Part shown: in pieces, positions 49,023-61,235 of the stretch
How positions within the stretch are numbered: position 1 is the first letter of the stretch
How the letters are laid out: each line of letters starts with the position of its first letter
Assembly: GCA_902806575.1 (NCBI GenBank)
Contig: CADCXD010000005.1
Location: forward strand, 3,348,001 to 3,412,000
Source of the DNA: Jackrogersella multiformis
Taxonomy: Eukaryota > Ascomycota > Sordariomycetes > Xylariales > Hypoxylaceae
Length of the DNA: 64,000 nucleotides
Reading direction: 5' to 3'
The notes under the pieces: generated by a model
The model's database searches: none
What the model was told of the DNA's origin: nothing
The model's input: only the letters and a program-made list of their open reading frames with translations
Translations under genes and position numbers: made by a program

Positions 49023-50922
49023 AATAAAAAAAATTTCTTTAAGAAAACTTTATTTTTAAAAAAGTATATGCCTTTTAAAAGAAAATTAATTTTTTTTAAA
49101 AAAATTACCTTATTTTAATTATTTATAAATAATTAACTTATTTAAAAAAGTTTTTTATTAAAATATATTATATTAATATTATTTATTAATTTTATTATTT
49201 CGTAAATATTTAAGTTAAATATTTATATCTTAACCTTATTATTTATTAATTTATAAAATTTTAAATTATCCCTTTTATTAAATAACGAGTAATTTTTTAA
49301 ATCTTTAATAATATTTTTTTTATAAAATCTTAAAATTAAAAATAAGTATAAAAAAATTACCGTTTATAAAAACTTATTAAAATTAAACGACGTTTTAATA
49401 CGTAATTCCTTATTAAAATACTTAAAATAAAAAATATATCGCTTTAAAATCCTTTTTTTATTTTTAAATTATCTTAATTTAATAATAATAATATTATAAA
49501 TTTTTATAATTTTTAAAATTATAAAATAATTATACGAAACGTTTTTAATATTAATAATATCGAAGTTAATTTTAATAACCTTTTTATATAATTTATTAAG
49601 TTTTATTAAAAAATATACGATAATTATTATACCATTTAAATATTTATTATTACCGTTATAAATAATTAAATTATTAATGAAAATTAAATTTAAAATTAAT
49701 ATAATTTAATTTAATTAATTTAATTTAATTAAATCGATATAATATTAATAAATAAATAAGTAACTTATTTTAAATAATAAGTTTAATAAATTAATTTAAA
49801 CTTTTTATAATAAGTTTAAAATATAATTACTTAATATATATAAAATAATTAAGCTCGATAAGAAATTATTAATAAGTTTAAAAACATGGTTAATTATTAT
49901 TAATAAGCCTTTTAAATCTTTTATTAAAATATTAAAAAGTAAAAAAATCTTTAATAAAAAATAATAAATTAAGCTTATATTAAAGAATTTTAAATTAATA
50001 ACTTTTTTATAAAAAAAATATAAACTTTACGTATATTAACGTAAAAACTTACCGTTAATTTAATAACTTAAAGGTTTATATTTAAGCCGTTTTTAATAAA
50101 TTTAATATTTAATTAACCTTTAATAAATTAATTAATATTAATTTCGTTTTAAAAAGCATTAAAAAGTATATTATATTAAAAATGTTAATTAAATTAAATC
50201 TTTTTAATCGAAAAAACTTAATATATTTTAAAGTATTATTTATTAAATATTTTAACTTAAAAATTTAAATAAAAAACCTTCTTTTTTTATAATTTTTTTT
50301 ATAAGTTTAAATTAAAAGAATAATTAAAAGGGCTTAAATATAATTTGATTTTATTAAAATTAACCCTTTTATATTTAAAAGTAATAAGGAAGGAATTTTT
50401 TTTAAAAAAGCCGCCGGAGTATTTAATAATAACTTAAACGATTTTAATTTCGATAATTAATCTTAAAACCTTAAATTATTTAAAAACCTTCTTAAAAAAC
50501 TATTTTAAAATAATCTTACGTCCTTATATAATAATAAAAATCTTTTATTTTAAAGTAATGGTAATTAATTATTTAAAGCTTTAAAATAATTAATTTATCT
50601 TTTTTACGTTATAACTATTATTAATTTAATATAACTTAATAAATTTATCGTTTATAATAATAAAAACCTTTTAAAATTTTAAACTTAATAAATAAAAGTT
50701 AAAATATACTTAAAAATATATACGAAAAGTTTTCTTAAAGATTTTTACCGCATTAATTAAGTTAAATTATTATTATTTAAAAAAATATAATTATAATATT
50801 AATAACGTAAAAATTATATCGTTAAAACCTTTTTTAACGAAATTACTAAATTAATTTATTTTAAATAAAGAAGATTTTTAAATATAAATAAAAAATTCCT
50901 TACCGTTATTTAAAAAATAAAT

Positions 50923-51093
50923 TAAATATATAAAAATATATTAAATATATAAAAATATATTAAATATATAAAAATATATTAAATATATAAAAATATATTA
51001 AATATATAAAAATATATTAAATATATAAAAATATATTAAATATATAAAAATATATTAAATATATAAAAATATATTAAATATATAAAAATATAT
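50923..51093. repeat. 19-bp minisatellite, nine copies, inside element B
   Basis: Nine uninterrupted copies of a 19-bp unit (TAAATATATAAAAATATAT), 171 bp in all. Element A has a single related unit at the matching place (about 26613-26632). The expansion therefore arose in B after the two copies diverged, and the identical copies suggest it is recent or followed RIP. Confidence 0.88.
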
Positions 51094-52499
51094 TAATTAA
51101 CCTTAGTATTTCGGGAAAAGAAAAGTCCGTTTTAACTTAAAAACCTTTAAAATTAAACTAAGTTAATTACGAAAAAGAAATCGCTTTAATTTAAGTTAAA
51201 ATTAATCTTTAAGAAATAATAATAAACTAAAAAATAAAAGTAAGTTAAATTAAACTAAAAAAATAAGGTTTAATTTAATAATGAAAATACCTTAAAAAGA
51301 ATTAATTAAATAAATATAAATTAATAAAAGAAAGATAAGAAATTTTATTAACGTTATAAACGTAATAATTATTAAATCCTTTTTTATTTCGTTAAAAAAA
51401 ACGTTAATAATAAGGAATTACCATTAAACTTAAATAAAATCTCCTTCGTAAAATAACCTTAAAATAATAATACTTAATTTATATTTTTATTATAAAAGAA
51501 AGTACGGATAAATATAACTTTATAAGAATTATTTTATCCTTAAATTATAAAAATCGAACACTTTAATTTAGATTTTTAAATAGCTTTAACGTTATATTTT
51601 ATTAAATCTTATAATTAAAATAAAATAAAATACGTTAAGTTACGATAATTAAAAGATTAATTAAAGATAAAACGAAAATTATAAAAAAACTTTACTTAAA
51701 ATTAATTTTAAGATATAAACTTATTATTAATATAATATTAATATATAATAAAAAGAAATATTAAATATAAGCATTATTAAACTTAAAAAACTTAATTTTA
51801 ATAATATTTCTTTTTAAAATAAGGAAATAAAAGTTATTAATTATTAAAAAATAATATATATAACTTATATTAATTTTTAATTTAATTTAAATCCCTTTTA
51901 TAAAACGTTATTATACCGATCTTTTTATTTTTTATTACTAAAAAAACTATTTTTTTAAAATTAACTTTAAATTAAACGCCTTAAATAATAAATGTAATAT
52001 TATTATATTATAATAATAAATAAAAATTTATAAACTTATAAAAAAATTTTAAATCTTAAAAAAATTAAATTTAATTCTTTTTATTATTAAAAATATTAAA
52101 ATAAACGAAATATTAAAAAACGTTTTTAAAGAATTTTGTAAATTTATATATATTATAACGAAAAAAATAAAACAACGCTTTTTAAATCATTAACTATAAA
52201 ATTACGTTATTAATTTTTATAAAAAAAACGACTTTTTAAAAAACTTTTTACGTTATAAATAAAAAAAAACTTAATACGTTAAAATTATAATTAAATAAAA
52301 TATTTAATAATAAACGTATTTAAAAATTAACTTTATTTTATATAACACTTATAATATTTATAAATAAATTAAATCCTTAAAACTTTTTTCGGCTTATAAT
52401 AAATTATAAAAGCTTAAATAATAATATTATTTTTATTTAATACTTTATATTTTCAATATTTAAATTATAAGTTTACTTTAAAATTGTAAAATAATTTAT

Positions 52500-54400
52500 T
52501 AAAATTAAAAAAACAAACAAATAAAAAATAACTTTTTAATATAAATATGATATTTTTAAATACTTAATTATACCTTTTAAATTAATTAATACTTTTATAA
52601 CTTTTTAATTTATAATAAATAATATTTTTTAAAACCTTATCGATTTAAGTTTTTTAATATATTTAAATAACCTTTTTATTTATATAAATATTATAAAAAA
52701 ATATAATAAAATTATTAAAAAAATCTTAAAAAAATTTATAAAATATTATTTTATAATTAACTTATAAAAATACTTTTAAAAAATCTAAAAAGTAAACTTC
52801 TTTAATTATATTAATAATTAAAAAACGCTTAAATTATTAAAAAAATCCTAATAATTTATTAACTTTATAAACTTTTATTAATAATTCATAAAAAAGTTCT
52901 TAAAATTAATAAAATTAATTATTAACGTAAATAAAAAAAATAAAAAAGATTAAAAATAAACCGAGAAAATAAATAAATCTTTTAAAAAACTTAAATTTCG
53001 TTTTATTTAAGCTTTTATTATGGCTTACTTTAACCTTTTAAAATAAACTTATATTAAAGTTAATACTTTAAATTATATTATTAACGTTATTTTTTTTAAA
53101 AGAAATAAAAAAAATAAACTTAAACTTATAACTTATTATTCTCGTAAGTTTATGCCGATAAAAATAAATTATAAAATTTATAATAAAAAATTATTAATTA
53201 TAATAAACTTTTTTAAAAAAATAACATTAATATTTAAAAAGAATTAAATATTAAATTAAAATTTACTTAAATTATTAAAACTTAATTTACTTTATAATAA
53301 CTAAAATTCTAAATTAACATTAAACTTAATAAATATAAAAACTTTTATTATATTAATTTATAATTAATTATTAATTAAATAAATAAAATAATAAAGCCGA
53401 TATTTTTTTAAAATTACCGTAATATTAACTTAAGAAAAAAGGAATTAAAAATTAACTTATAAAATCGATCTTATAAAATTAACATTTTTTACACTTTTAA
53501 AGAACTTTATTCGCTTTTTTAATAATTATCCTCGTTATATTAAAAAAACTTTATAATCTTATTATATTTAATTAAGCTTTCGATTTTATTAAACGATTAA
53601 AAAGGTAGTTATTAATAACTTAAAATATATTACGTAAATTAAAAATCTTTTTAAAGATATTATTTTATAAAATAACCTTTTATATTAAAAAAAAGATTTT
53701 AAATACTTACGAAACTTTAAAAAAAAATTATTTTCATTAAATATAATACTTGTATCGCTAAATATATAAAAATAAATAAAACCTTAAAATTAATTACTTA
53801 AAACTTTTAATAATTAAATATTAAAATATTATTTAAAATTATATATAAAGTTATTTAAAATATTAATAAAATAAAATCTTTTATTACGCTTTATATAAAT
53901 ATTTTTAACCGATAAAATTATATTATAAACCTTAATTAATAATAATAATAAATCTTATTATTAACTTTTTTTTATCGAACGATTATAACTTTATTTAAAT
54001 AATAATAAATTTATTTTTTAAAATAACGCACTTTATTTTTTTAAAAATAAATAAATAAAAATCTAATAACTTAATTAAAATTTTCGCTAAATAATATTAA
54101 AAATTACACGATATATTTTTAAATATTATTTTTAATAAAGATTTTAAGTTTACATTTTATATTTAAAAAGATTTTCTTAAACTAATAAATATTAAATTTC
54201 GTATAAATATTATATTTTATTCGTAAATTAATAGGTAAATAAAACGCCTTAATTAAATTTTAAAAATTTATTTTAAAACCTTCGTTAATTATAAAATAAA
54301 TAACTAAAAAAACTTATTTATAATTATAAAATTTATTTATAATAATATTACTTTTTTATTAATATAATTTACTTTTTTTTATATTAATTATAATTATTAC
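52500..54400 (+). pseudogene. gypsy pol remnant in element B
   Basis: Carries the same readable blocks as element A: YLNN at 52660-52671, an RNase H start at about 53011, and integrase finger and core blocks between about 53700 and 54070. Stop codons are dense and both catalytic Asp codons of the reverse transcriptase are Asn codons. Boundaries are approximate. Confidence 0.7.
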
Positions 54401-54972
54401 TTAATAACTTATAATTTCCTTATAAACATTTTACGTAATTTTAAAAATAAGCTATATATATATTAAATAATATAAATATATTAAAATATATAAAAACACT
54501 TAAAATAAAACCGTTAATAAATAATAATAAAATACATTAATTTTTAAAATAAATTAATTTATAATATTAAACGTAAAAAATATTAAAATTAAACGTCTCG
54601 TTAAAAAATTAAATAAAAAACTTTTAAGCCTTTTTAAAATCTAATAAATAATTTCCTTTACCGTAATAAAACTTATTCTTTTTAAAAAATAAAAAATATA
54701 TAACTCGTTTTATATTTCATTTATTAAACCTTATCGCATTAATAATTAAAAACTTCTTAACCTTAATTAAATCTTACGTATAATAATCCCGATAAAATTT
54801 AAAAACTATTAAATAAAATAAATAATAAACTTTATTAAAATTAAGGCAAAATAAAATATCTCGTAAAATAAAAAGATTAACCGGTTAAAAAATATTAAAC
54901 TTAAAAACCTTATAAACATATATTTAATAAAAAAACAAAAGTAATAATTAAACTATTTTATAAATAACATAT

Positions 54973-55190
54973 TAATAAACTTTATAAAATAAAATATAAT
55001 TAATATATGCAAAACTAAACTAATAAAACTAAAAGGGCGCTAACGGCGCTTAAGGAAATATTCAGATTATATATATATAAGTCATTACGCCTTCTTTCGC
55101 AAGAAGAAAGAGAAGGTAAGGACCTTAAGACCATAAAGAATTATTACTCGAAATTAAACTACAGTTCCAAGTCCTATTTGCCCTTGTCAC
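54973..55190 (+). repeat. Truncated 3' LTR of element B
   Basis: About 218 bp. Relative to element A it lacks the first few bases of the LTR and an internal 87 bp. The right half is nearly unmutated, ending CCCTTGTCAC. Confidence 0.8.
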
Positions 55191-55195
55191 AATAT
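55191..55195. repeat. Target-site duplication, right copy (AATAT)
   Basis: Matches 48708-48712, marking the insertion of element B; the boundary is uncertain by one base. Confidence 0.65.
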
Positions 55196-55705
55196 TTCCA
55201 AGACAAGAACCGCTACCACTACTATACTCTCGCAATGATCTAGGTAGGTTAGAAACCTAATATATACTATATTTTCCATGAACGTTCAGTCGTCAATAAA
55301 GCAACAGAAGTCTAAAAGATAATGAAGGGCTTCCTTTTTAACAGCAAGTAGTAAAATACGAAGTTACCTTGGCGTCACACGTTGGCCAAGAAATTGGGCC
55401 AATTTTGTAACTCTTCTTCTGTTAATAGTTAAAATAGGCGAGTAAATATTAATAACTTCAGACACAATGACACTAGGCGTGATTTGGGGAGATTCTAATG
55501 AATCTCATTATTTTTTAAATCAAAAGACTATTTCTCTATGAACACAATAACCTGTCTTGTATGCAGATGTCTAGAAACTCTGCAAAGCGAGTATGACTCC
55601 TATATACAAAGGAGGATCTGGTAATTGCCAATTGTTCGTAATGGCCAATCCGATCTATACTCGTTTCCAATTTGACAGGCGTTCATGAAATATCATGTCA
55701 GTGGC
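55196..55705. other. Spacer between element B and the GTPase gene
   Basis: 3' flank of the GTPase gene, ordinary composition. No gene or repeat is seen. Confidence 0.45.
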
Positions 55706-57537
55706 TTACTTGAAGCACAAAAGCTTCGCCAACCCCAATGACTTCTTGCCTGAGCTTTTGATTAGGGGCTGTGTCAGTGCTCCAAGCGCCTCGAGCTGCG
55801 ATTCAGTCAGAGACTCATCCAGAGAGTCATCTAGGGATTCATCGAGGGATTCATCGTAGAAGTCATCGCGAGACTCTTCTTCAGAATGCTCCTGTGAGTC
55901 CTTCGCCAACACCTTTGCCGGTTTATTCTCCGGCTCTTTCTTTGGCTCATTCTCAACTCCCTTCTGAGCACAGGACTTACACACAGCCTTTTGCTCCTGA
56001 TTCTTGCCGTCCTTCTTCTCCTTCTTGCGAGCCTCTTTTAGCTCCATCTCAAGTTCAATCTCTCGGTCAAGCTCTCGGTCGAGGCTCGAACTGATCGAAA
56101 CGAGCGATAAAGCATCTTCTGCTCGTTCAGCTAGGACCTGTCGGATGACGTCCTCAATGACTAGCTTTACGTTCTTTCCTGTCTTTGCGGAGCATTCGAT
56201 GTATTTAAGTGCGCGGTAGACGCACGGATCATCAAATGTCTAGACACCACGGATTAGGTTATTTAATAGGTAAATGGGAGACGGGATGATATATTCTTAC
56301 CTGGGCTTCACACACTCGGGCGATTAGATCGCTGTGCATCGGGGCACGAAGACCAGGACCGGTGCATGTGTCCCTCTTCAGGCCTAGAAGAATGACCGGT
56401 GCATTCTTACAATTCTTCTTGATCTGATCAATCCACTGTAATTATCTTAGCAATGATCCAATATTGACTTCTGATCGATGATTGAAACCTTGAGCTTAAC
56501 ATACCTTATACTGCGTATCGATGAATGCTGCCGTGTCATCCAGACCACAGCAAAGAAAGACCGCATCCCAAGTGAGATAGGAAGTTAGGTCCAGTTGGCT
56601 AAGACCATGCTCACCAGAAGTATCCCACATATCAACGTCGACACCCTGTCCGTCGACCTCGGTGGTCTTGGTGAAACACTCGTACTGAGTTTTCACATAG
56701 TCCTGCAGTAGAAAATAAAGTAAGCTGTGAGGGATCTTTTGCCTGGTATGACCTCGGAAGCCAGGAGGGGGGAAGAGCGACTTACGGGGCAGAATGTGTC
56801 TCTGTAGTATCGCCTACAGGGAAATTATGTTAGTACATATTAAAACAATTATATAGTATTAAGGGTAAAGAAAGGGGAGGGGTAACCTACAACAGAAGAC
56901 TGGATTTACCACATCCTGGGGGTCCAACAAAAACGAACCTCATGGACGGGTTCGCGAGATTATTAGGGGATGGTTTCCCAGATGGGATTAAGCCATGGAT
57001 GATTGGCTCTTCTTCATCGCCTTTGGTTTTACCAAGGGCGGTAACATGACGATACACATTCGACATGTGAGCTGAAACTGTTCGGGTAGATTCAGCGAGA
57101 CTCGATCGACGGCTCTTAATGACAGACTGGATGCTGTTCAGGGAGACACGTTTGTGCTTTTTGTCGAGATGACCATCATCACCACAGTCCTTGTTGTCGG
57201 CATCGTTGGTATCCTAGTAGCAATAGGTATTAGCTGTTAGGAGCCATAAAAATGATTCTACATGGGAACTAAATAGGGAACTTAAGTTAGTGCTTACCGG
57301 GGCAGATGCCGACGTCTGAGCAGGCGCTGGAACGAAAGACTCCTCACTCTTGGCCGGATACGGTAGCCCGTCAACCCAACGTAGTACCAATGAACTGGTT
57401 GCCTGCCAATTCTCCGTAACGATGAATGAAAACGCATGTGGGAGAGAACGGCGCACGCCACTAGAGGAAGAGGGGCCGACCGGTTCCTGACTGACATCCT
57501 CCTTAGAGGATGTATCGCCATCGTTGACGGATGCCAT
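55706..57537 (-). CDS. Divergent Rho-type small GTPase with long extensions
   Basis: Six exons on the minus strand: 57298-57537, 56891-57213, 56786-56813 (28 nt), 56505-56702, 56301-56435 and 55706-56239; phases join exactly to give 485 aa. The GTPase core spans about 170-345. G1 is GPPGCGKSS at 177-185, with the Rho-like CGK. Switch I keeps Thr202 (YVKTQYE). G3 is DTSGEHG at 224-230. G4 is GLKRD at 281-285, and G5 is ECSAKTG at 323-329. The segment WDAVFLCCGLDD is Rho-like. Oddities: Pro at the Ras Gly12 position (179), Glu at the Gln61 position (228), a shortened Rho insert, a 165-residue N-terminal extension, a 140-residue acidic/Lys-rich C-terminal extension with DESL repeats (about 437-452), and no CAAX prenylation box. 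Low intrinsic hydrolysis and non-prenylated localisation are inferences. Confidence 0.85.
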
Positions 57538-57580
57538 TGTGAATGACGTTCGATGGTTGAATAGTAAGAGATGAGATGAA

Positions 57581-57675
57581 AAGAAAGTATCGAGATGTGA
57601 AGAAAGTATCGAGATGTGAAGAAAGTATCGAGATGTGAAGAAAGTATCGAGATGTGAAGAAAGTGTCGAGATGAA
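57581..57675. repeat. 19-bp tandem repeat upstream of the GTPase start
   Basis: Five copies of AAGAAAGTATCGAGATGTG, the first four identical and the last diverged. It lies 44 to 138 bases upstream of the GTPase ATG, so it is probably transcribed as 5' leader or is part of the core promoter. Confidence 0.85.
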
Positions 57676-58995
57676 AAGAAACAGTGTTGAAGGGACAAAT
57701 TAGAGGAATGTGAGGAACGGTTGGGAAGAATTATTTAATCGCCGTGGTGGAAAAAATATTGGGTTATTTATTTAGGTCGGATCGATAGTTGTGTGGTAGA
57801 AGTACTGACAAGAGCGGGATGACCAGCAAAATTTAAGTGCATTCGAGTCCTATCGAATCTTGTTTACCAAGGTACCTACCTAAGTATCTATACCAGCACT
57901 ACCACGCATAACTATTCAGTGACTTGTTAAGCACCCTTGAACCAACTATTCACCTACCCGTCTACCTAGGTACCTACCACAGAACATACCACCTCCAGTG
58001 AACCTCATATCAGCACTACAAGATATCGGTTAGTTTCCACCAAACTTACGACAGGGGATTCGTCAGTCTAGTCCAGTTCAACGTACCTAGGTACCAACAC
58101 AAAATCAACTGAAGCAATTATAGCGTCAATATGTAAGTACACATATGCTCACATAGTCCAGTATAAAGTAGGTTATAATATCACAATATGTCCCATAATT
58201 ACCACCGAATAAATGAATTCGTGGATATCCTGGCCTATGGACGTAGCGAGATGGCCTTTCCCATTTGTATGGCACATCGGATGAATGGTTAAAATATGCC
58301 CTTTTCCTTTATTAATACATGATTCATTTATGGACTACATGTTGTTTGTTTATTTTATAACTTCCCATTTTACATAACTCCACTAACATGAAATTGCTTA
58401 TAAGTGATCTGAATATTATACAACGCCAATGGATACTAGTACTTGTAGTTAAGTGACTTTCGATTATGCATTCACTATGTAAGTCCACCATAATATAATT
58501 GCCATATGTTGAATACTTAGTATCACTATATAATACCCAACGAGTAAAACGCCCTATTCACACTTAACTCAAAGAATGTCCTAACCTAATAGATACGTGA
58601 AGGGTGATTTACTTGCATTTTAGTCGATTTTGTTCTCGAAATCCTCAAATCACGTATTGGTTTAACGTTGACGTTGGCTTTATCTCCTGAGCCGCAGGCG
58701 ATCTTTGATCTAGTGGGAAAGTACCTAAGTACTTAATATTACCTAAGGATCCGCTCCGGGAGAACGATGCGGGGAAGTTCTCGGCCTATCGGCTTATGTA
58801 AGGCAGATAGAAAGTGGGATGGTGGGGTGTGACTGCCTAAATTTTACCTATTCCACGGAAGGTGGGACACGGGCGGGATACGGGATATGTTGTGCATAAA
58901 TATTATTAAGCCGGGATATATTTATTACTGTGCCGTGACATCTTTGATTGCTAATCAATTCTCACCTCTGGCTTCGACATAATAAGTCCTACCCA

Positions 58996-59002
58996 TATAT
59001 AA
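58996..59002 (+). promoter_or_regulatory. Possible TATA box of the GST gene
   Basis: TATATAA, 100 bases before the GST start codon, followed by a CT-rich stretch. Position and sequence fit a fungal TATA element; not otherwise supported. Confidence 0.4.
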
Positions 59003-59101
59003 CCTCTATGCTTCGATTGTAAACTAAGACTTATTTCTGTAGTGGATTGTGTTTGAATGACAACAAGACTTAAACAAATAGCAACTCATATTGTATTCAA
59101 G

Positions 59102-60114
59102 ATGTCCGATATCCATCTATATACCGCCCAGACGCCTAATGGCATCAAGATCTCAATCCTTTTAGAGGAGTTGGGGTTGCCTTATAAGGTGTGTTTGATC
59201 ATTGTCTACTAGGAGATATTTGTAGCTGACTATCAGCTTAGGTCACTGCTATCGAAATTAGCAAGAACACCCAGAAGGAACCGTGGTTCTTGGAGATCAA
59301 CCCGAACGGTCGTATTCCCGCGCTCACGGATACCTTTACTGATGGCAAGCCCATCAGACTGTTTGAGAGTGGCTCTATCATGCAGTACCTGACCGACAGA
59401 TACGATACGGAGCACAAGGTATCATATCCCAAGGAATCTAGAGAGTACTACGAAGTAAACAACTGGGTAGGCCGCGGACCCCTATTAATTCTTGAAGGCC
59501 GATTGCTCATAGAAGCTAGCTCATGTGGCAAATGGGTGGTCTCGGTCCAATGCAAGGGTAAGTAGAAGCCGATTCGCAGGTTATAACAAGGAATGCTGAC
59601 GTTTCCTAGGCAATTGAACCATTTCAACCGTATGTATAAGAGATATCTCAATTCACAGGCGACAGAAGCTGAAGTTGAATAGGATACGCCCCGGAGAAGA
59701 TCGAATACGGAATCAACCGCTATAAGAACGAGACCCGCCGTCTCTACCGGACCATGGAGGCACAGCTCCAGTCTTCGACGTCCGGCTACCTAGTTGGGGA
59801 CCGATGCACGAGTGCAGACATTGCGAGCTGGGGATGGGTCGTAGCAGCAAGTATGTGTAGCACTGTTCCAGGAATTCCATTGAGTTAACTGACTCTCGCT
59901 TATAGAATGGGCTGGAATTGATATGGCCGAGTTTCCGGTATTGGACCAATGGGTTCAGCGAATGCTTAAGCGCCCTGGGGTCGAGAAAGGTCGTCAGGTA
60001 CCTTCAAAACACAACTACGAAGACCTTAAGGACCTCACCCAGGAGCAGATAGACGAGAAGGCCTCGGGTGCCAGAAAATGGATTCAGGAATCGATGAAGG
60101 AGGAGGCCAAGTAA
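59102..60114 (+). CDS. Glutathione S-transferase, Ure2/YfcG-like
   Basis: Soluble GST of 248 aa. Exons are 59102-59188, 59242-59466, 59520-59557, a 20-nt micro-exon 59610-59629, 59683-59850 and 59906-60114; phases are consistent. The thioredoxin-like N-terminal domain has TPNGIKISILLEELGLPY, then NPNGRIPALTD (cis-Pro loop) and ESGSIMQYL (the Glu-Ser pair that holds the gamma-glutamyl group). The helical domain reads LMWQMGGLGPMQGQLNHF, then YAPEKIEYGINRYKNETRRLYR, and the N-capping segment is TSADIASWGWV. This order matches the Ure2p-like/YfcG group of fungal and bacterial GSTs, which act in detoxification and disulfide reduction. The two short exons encode the conserved MQGQLNHFNR region; skipping them would break the frame. 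A TATATAA lies 100 bases upstream. Confidence 0.92.
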
Positions 60115-61235
60115 TGGCCTGATTGGCGTGTGGCAAGCTGCGTTTAGTCTTCACTGGAGTTCATCTCAGCCGAACGGCCAATCGTCGCCGCTTTGGATAT
60201 TTGATCGTGGATTCATTTTGAGATAGCTTCCTCAAGATTCTCGTAAGCAAACCATCCCAAGCTAAGGTTTCGCGGTAACAAATTTCGAGCTCCTACACCT
60301 TATAGTCAATTATTATTTCTCACCTGGCTGTCCTCGTCCCTTGACATCTGCCCTTGCAACTTGTCTCGAGGGTATATATAGGACTCGATGTTTCTTGCAG
60401 GATGCTCTTTAAGTTTATAGCTCCTACATGCTGCTTAGGGAACTTGATAAAGAGATTGCCGTACTATGCGATTGCAGAAGTAGGTAGTGGATCGGTTACA
60501 GGCACCACCAGATAATTCGACAGGACAAGCTGTATAAAGTCACACAGATGGGTAGTATGATGTTATTTTGATCCAGTGGCAGCGTGGTAGGCCAGATGAT
60601 ACTATACGAAGACTACAGTGAGCAGCACTCTAAAATCAAATGCGTTCTGCTTGACCTAGGTACCTATGGTGGATGAATTTGCGCAAACTTAGGCTCTACC
60701 TTGAATCCTTGATTCTAGGAGTGGTTGTCACCGCTAGATTTGAGAACCACATGGAGCTGGTGGATTCCAATAGGTAGAGAACTTCGAAGCATGCAACTAG
60801 AAAGTTTTCGGTAACGCGTACTGTCAATTCCCATCATGTAACTGTGAAGGACTAGAGTACCTAGATATGGTACCAACATGTAGGTATTGAATAAATATTT
60901 AAGGTGTAAAAAGATAAAAATCAGGTGCGACGGCGTCATTGGGTTTGAGTCACCGATGAACGCACGTGACTACGTACCTACGTTAGGTACCTAGGTACCT
61001 ACCTAGTTACATAAGTACCTAGGTACATATCCCATTCGGGCGAAAGAAGGTGGTCTGAGCTTTCCCCTTACTCCACTTTGTCCCAGACTACTACTAGATT
61101 TAACTTAGAGCCAGAGCCAGAAAAGTCGCCTTCATAATAATTCCACCCAAACAATCAAACACAAGAACATCAACTTTGTCAAACTGTCCTTTCTTTCACC
61201 TTTGGTATTCTTTCTCAACGCGCGAACTCGTCAAA
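60115..61235. other. Intergenic region upstream of BBP
   Basis: 3' flank of the GST gene and promoter of the BBP gene. A dense CCTAGG cluster lies at about 60974-61027. No gene is seen. Confidence 0.5.
60974..61027. repeat. Dense CCTAGG palindrome cluster
   Basis: Alternating ACCTA/TAGGT units, including ACCTAGGT at 60989-60996 and 61017-61024. It is the most compact example in the window, about 210 bases before the BBP start codon. Confidence 0.75.

Larger units (their letters stand above)
48713..55190 (+). mobile_element. Ty3/gypsy LTR retrotransposon B, same family, RIP-inactivated and partly deleted
   Basis: About 6.48 kb, collinear with element A and in the same orientation. The interior is RIP-converted even more fully than A. 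The reverse transcriptase box at 52660-52671 again reads Tyr-Leu-Asn-Asn, and the RNase H start at about 53011-53045 still reads AFIMAYFN. Compared with A it lacks several segments, including a stretch before the reverse transcriptase, and has two deletions around its 3' LTR. A 9-copy 19-bp repeat is present inside. Coding function is lost. Confidence 0.9.
57538..59101. other. Divergent promoter region of the GTPase and GST genes
   Basis: 1.56 kb between two divergent start codons. It contains a 19-bp tandem repeat (57581-57675), CCTAGG palindromes (57964-57971 and about 58086), and a TATATAA at 58996-59002 some 100 bases before the GST start. No gene is seen. Confidence 0.5.
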
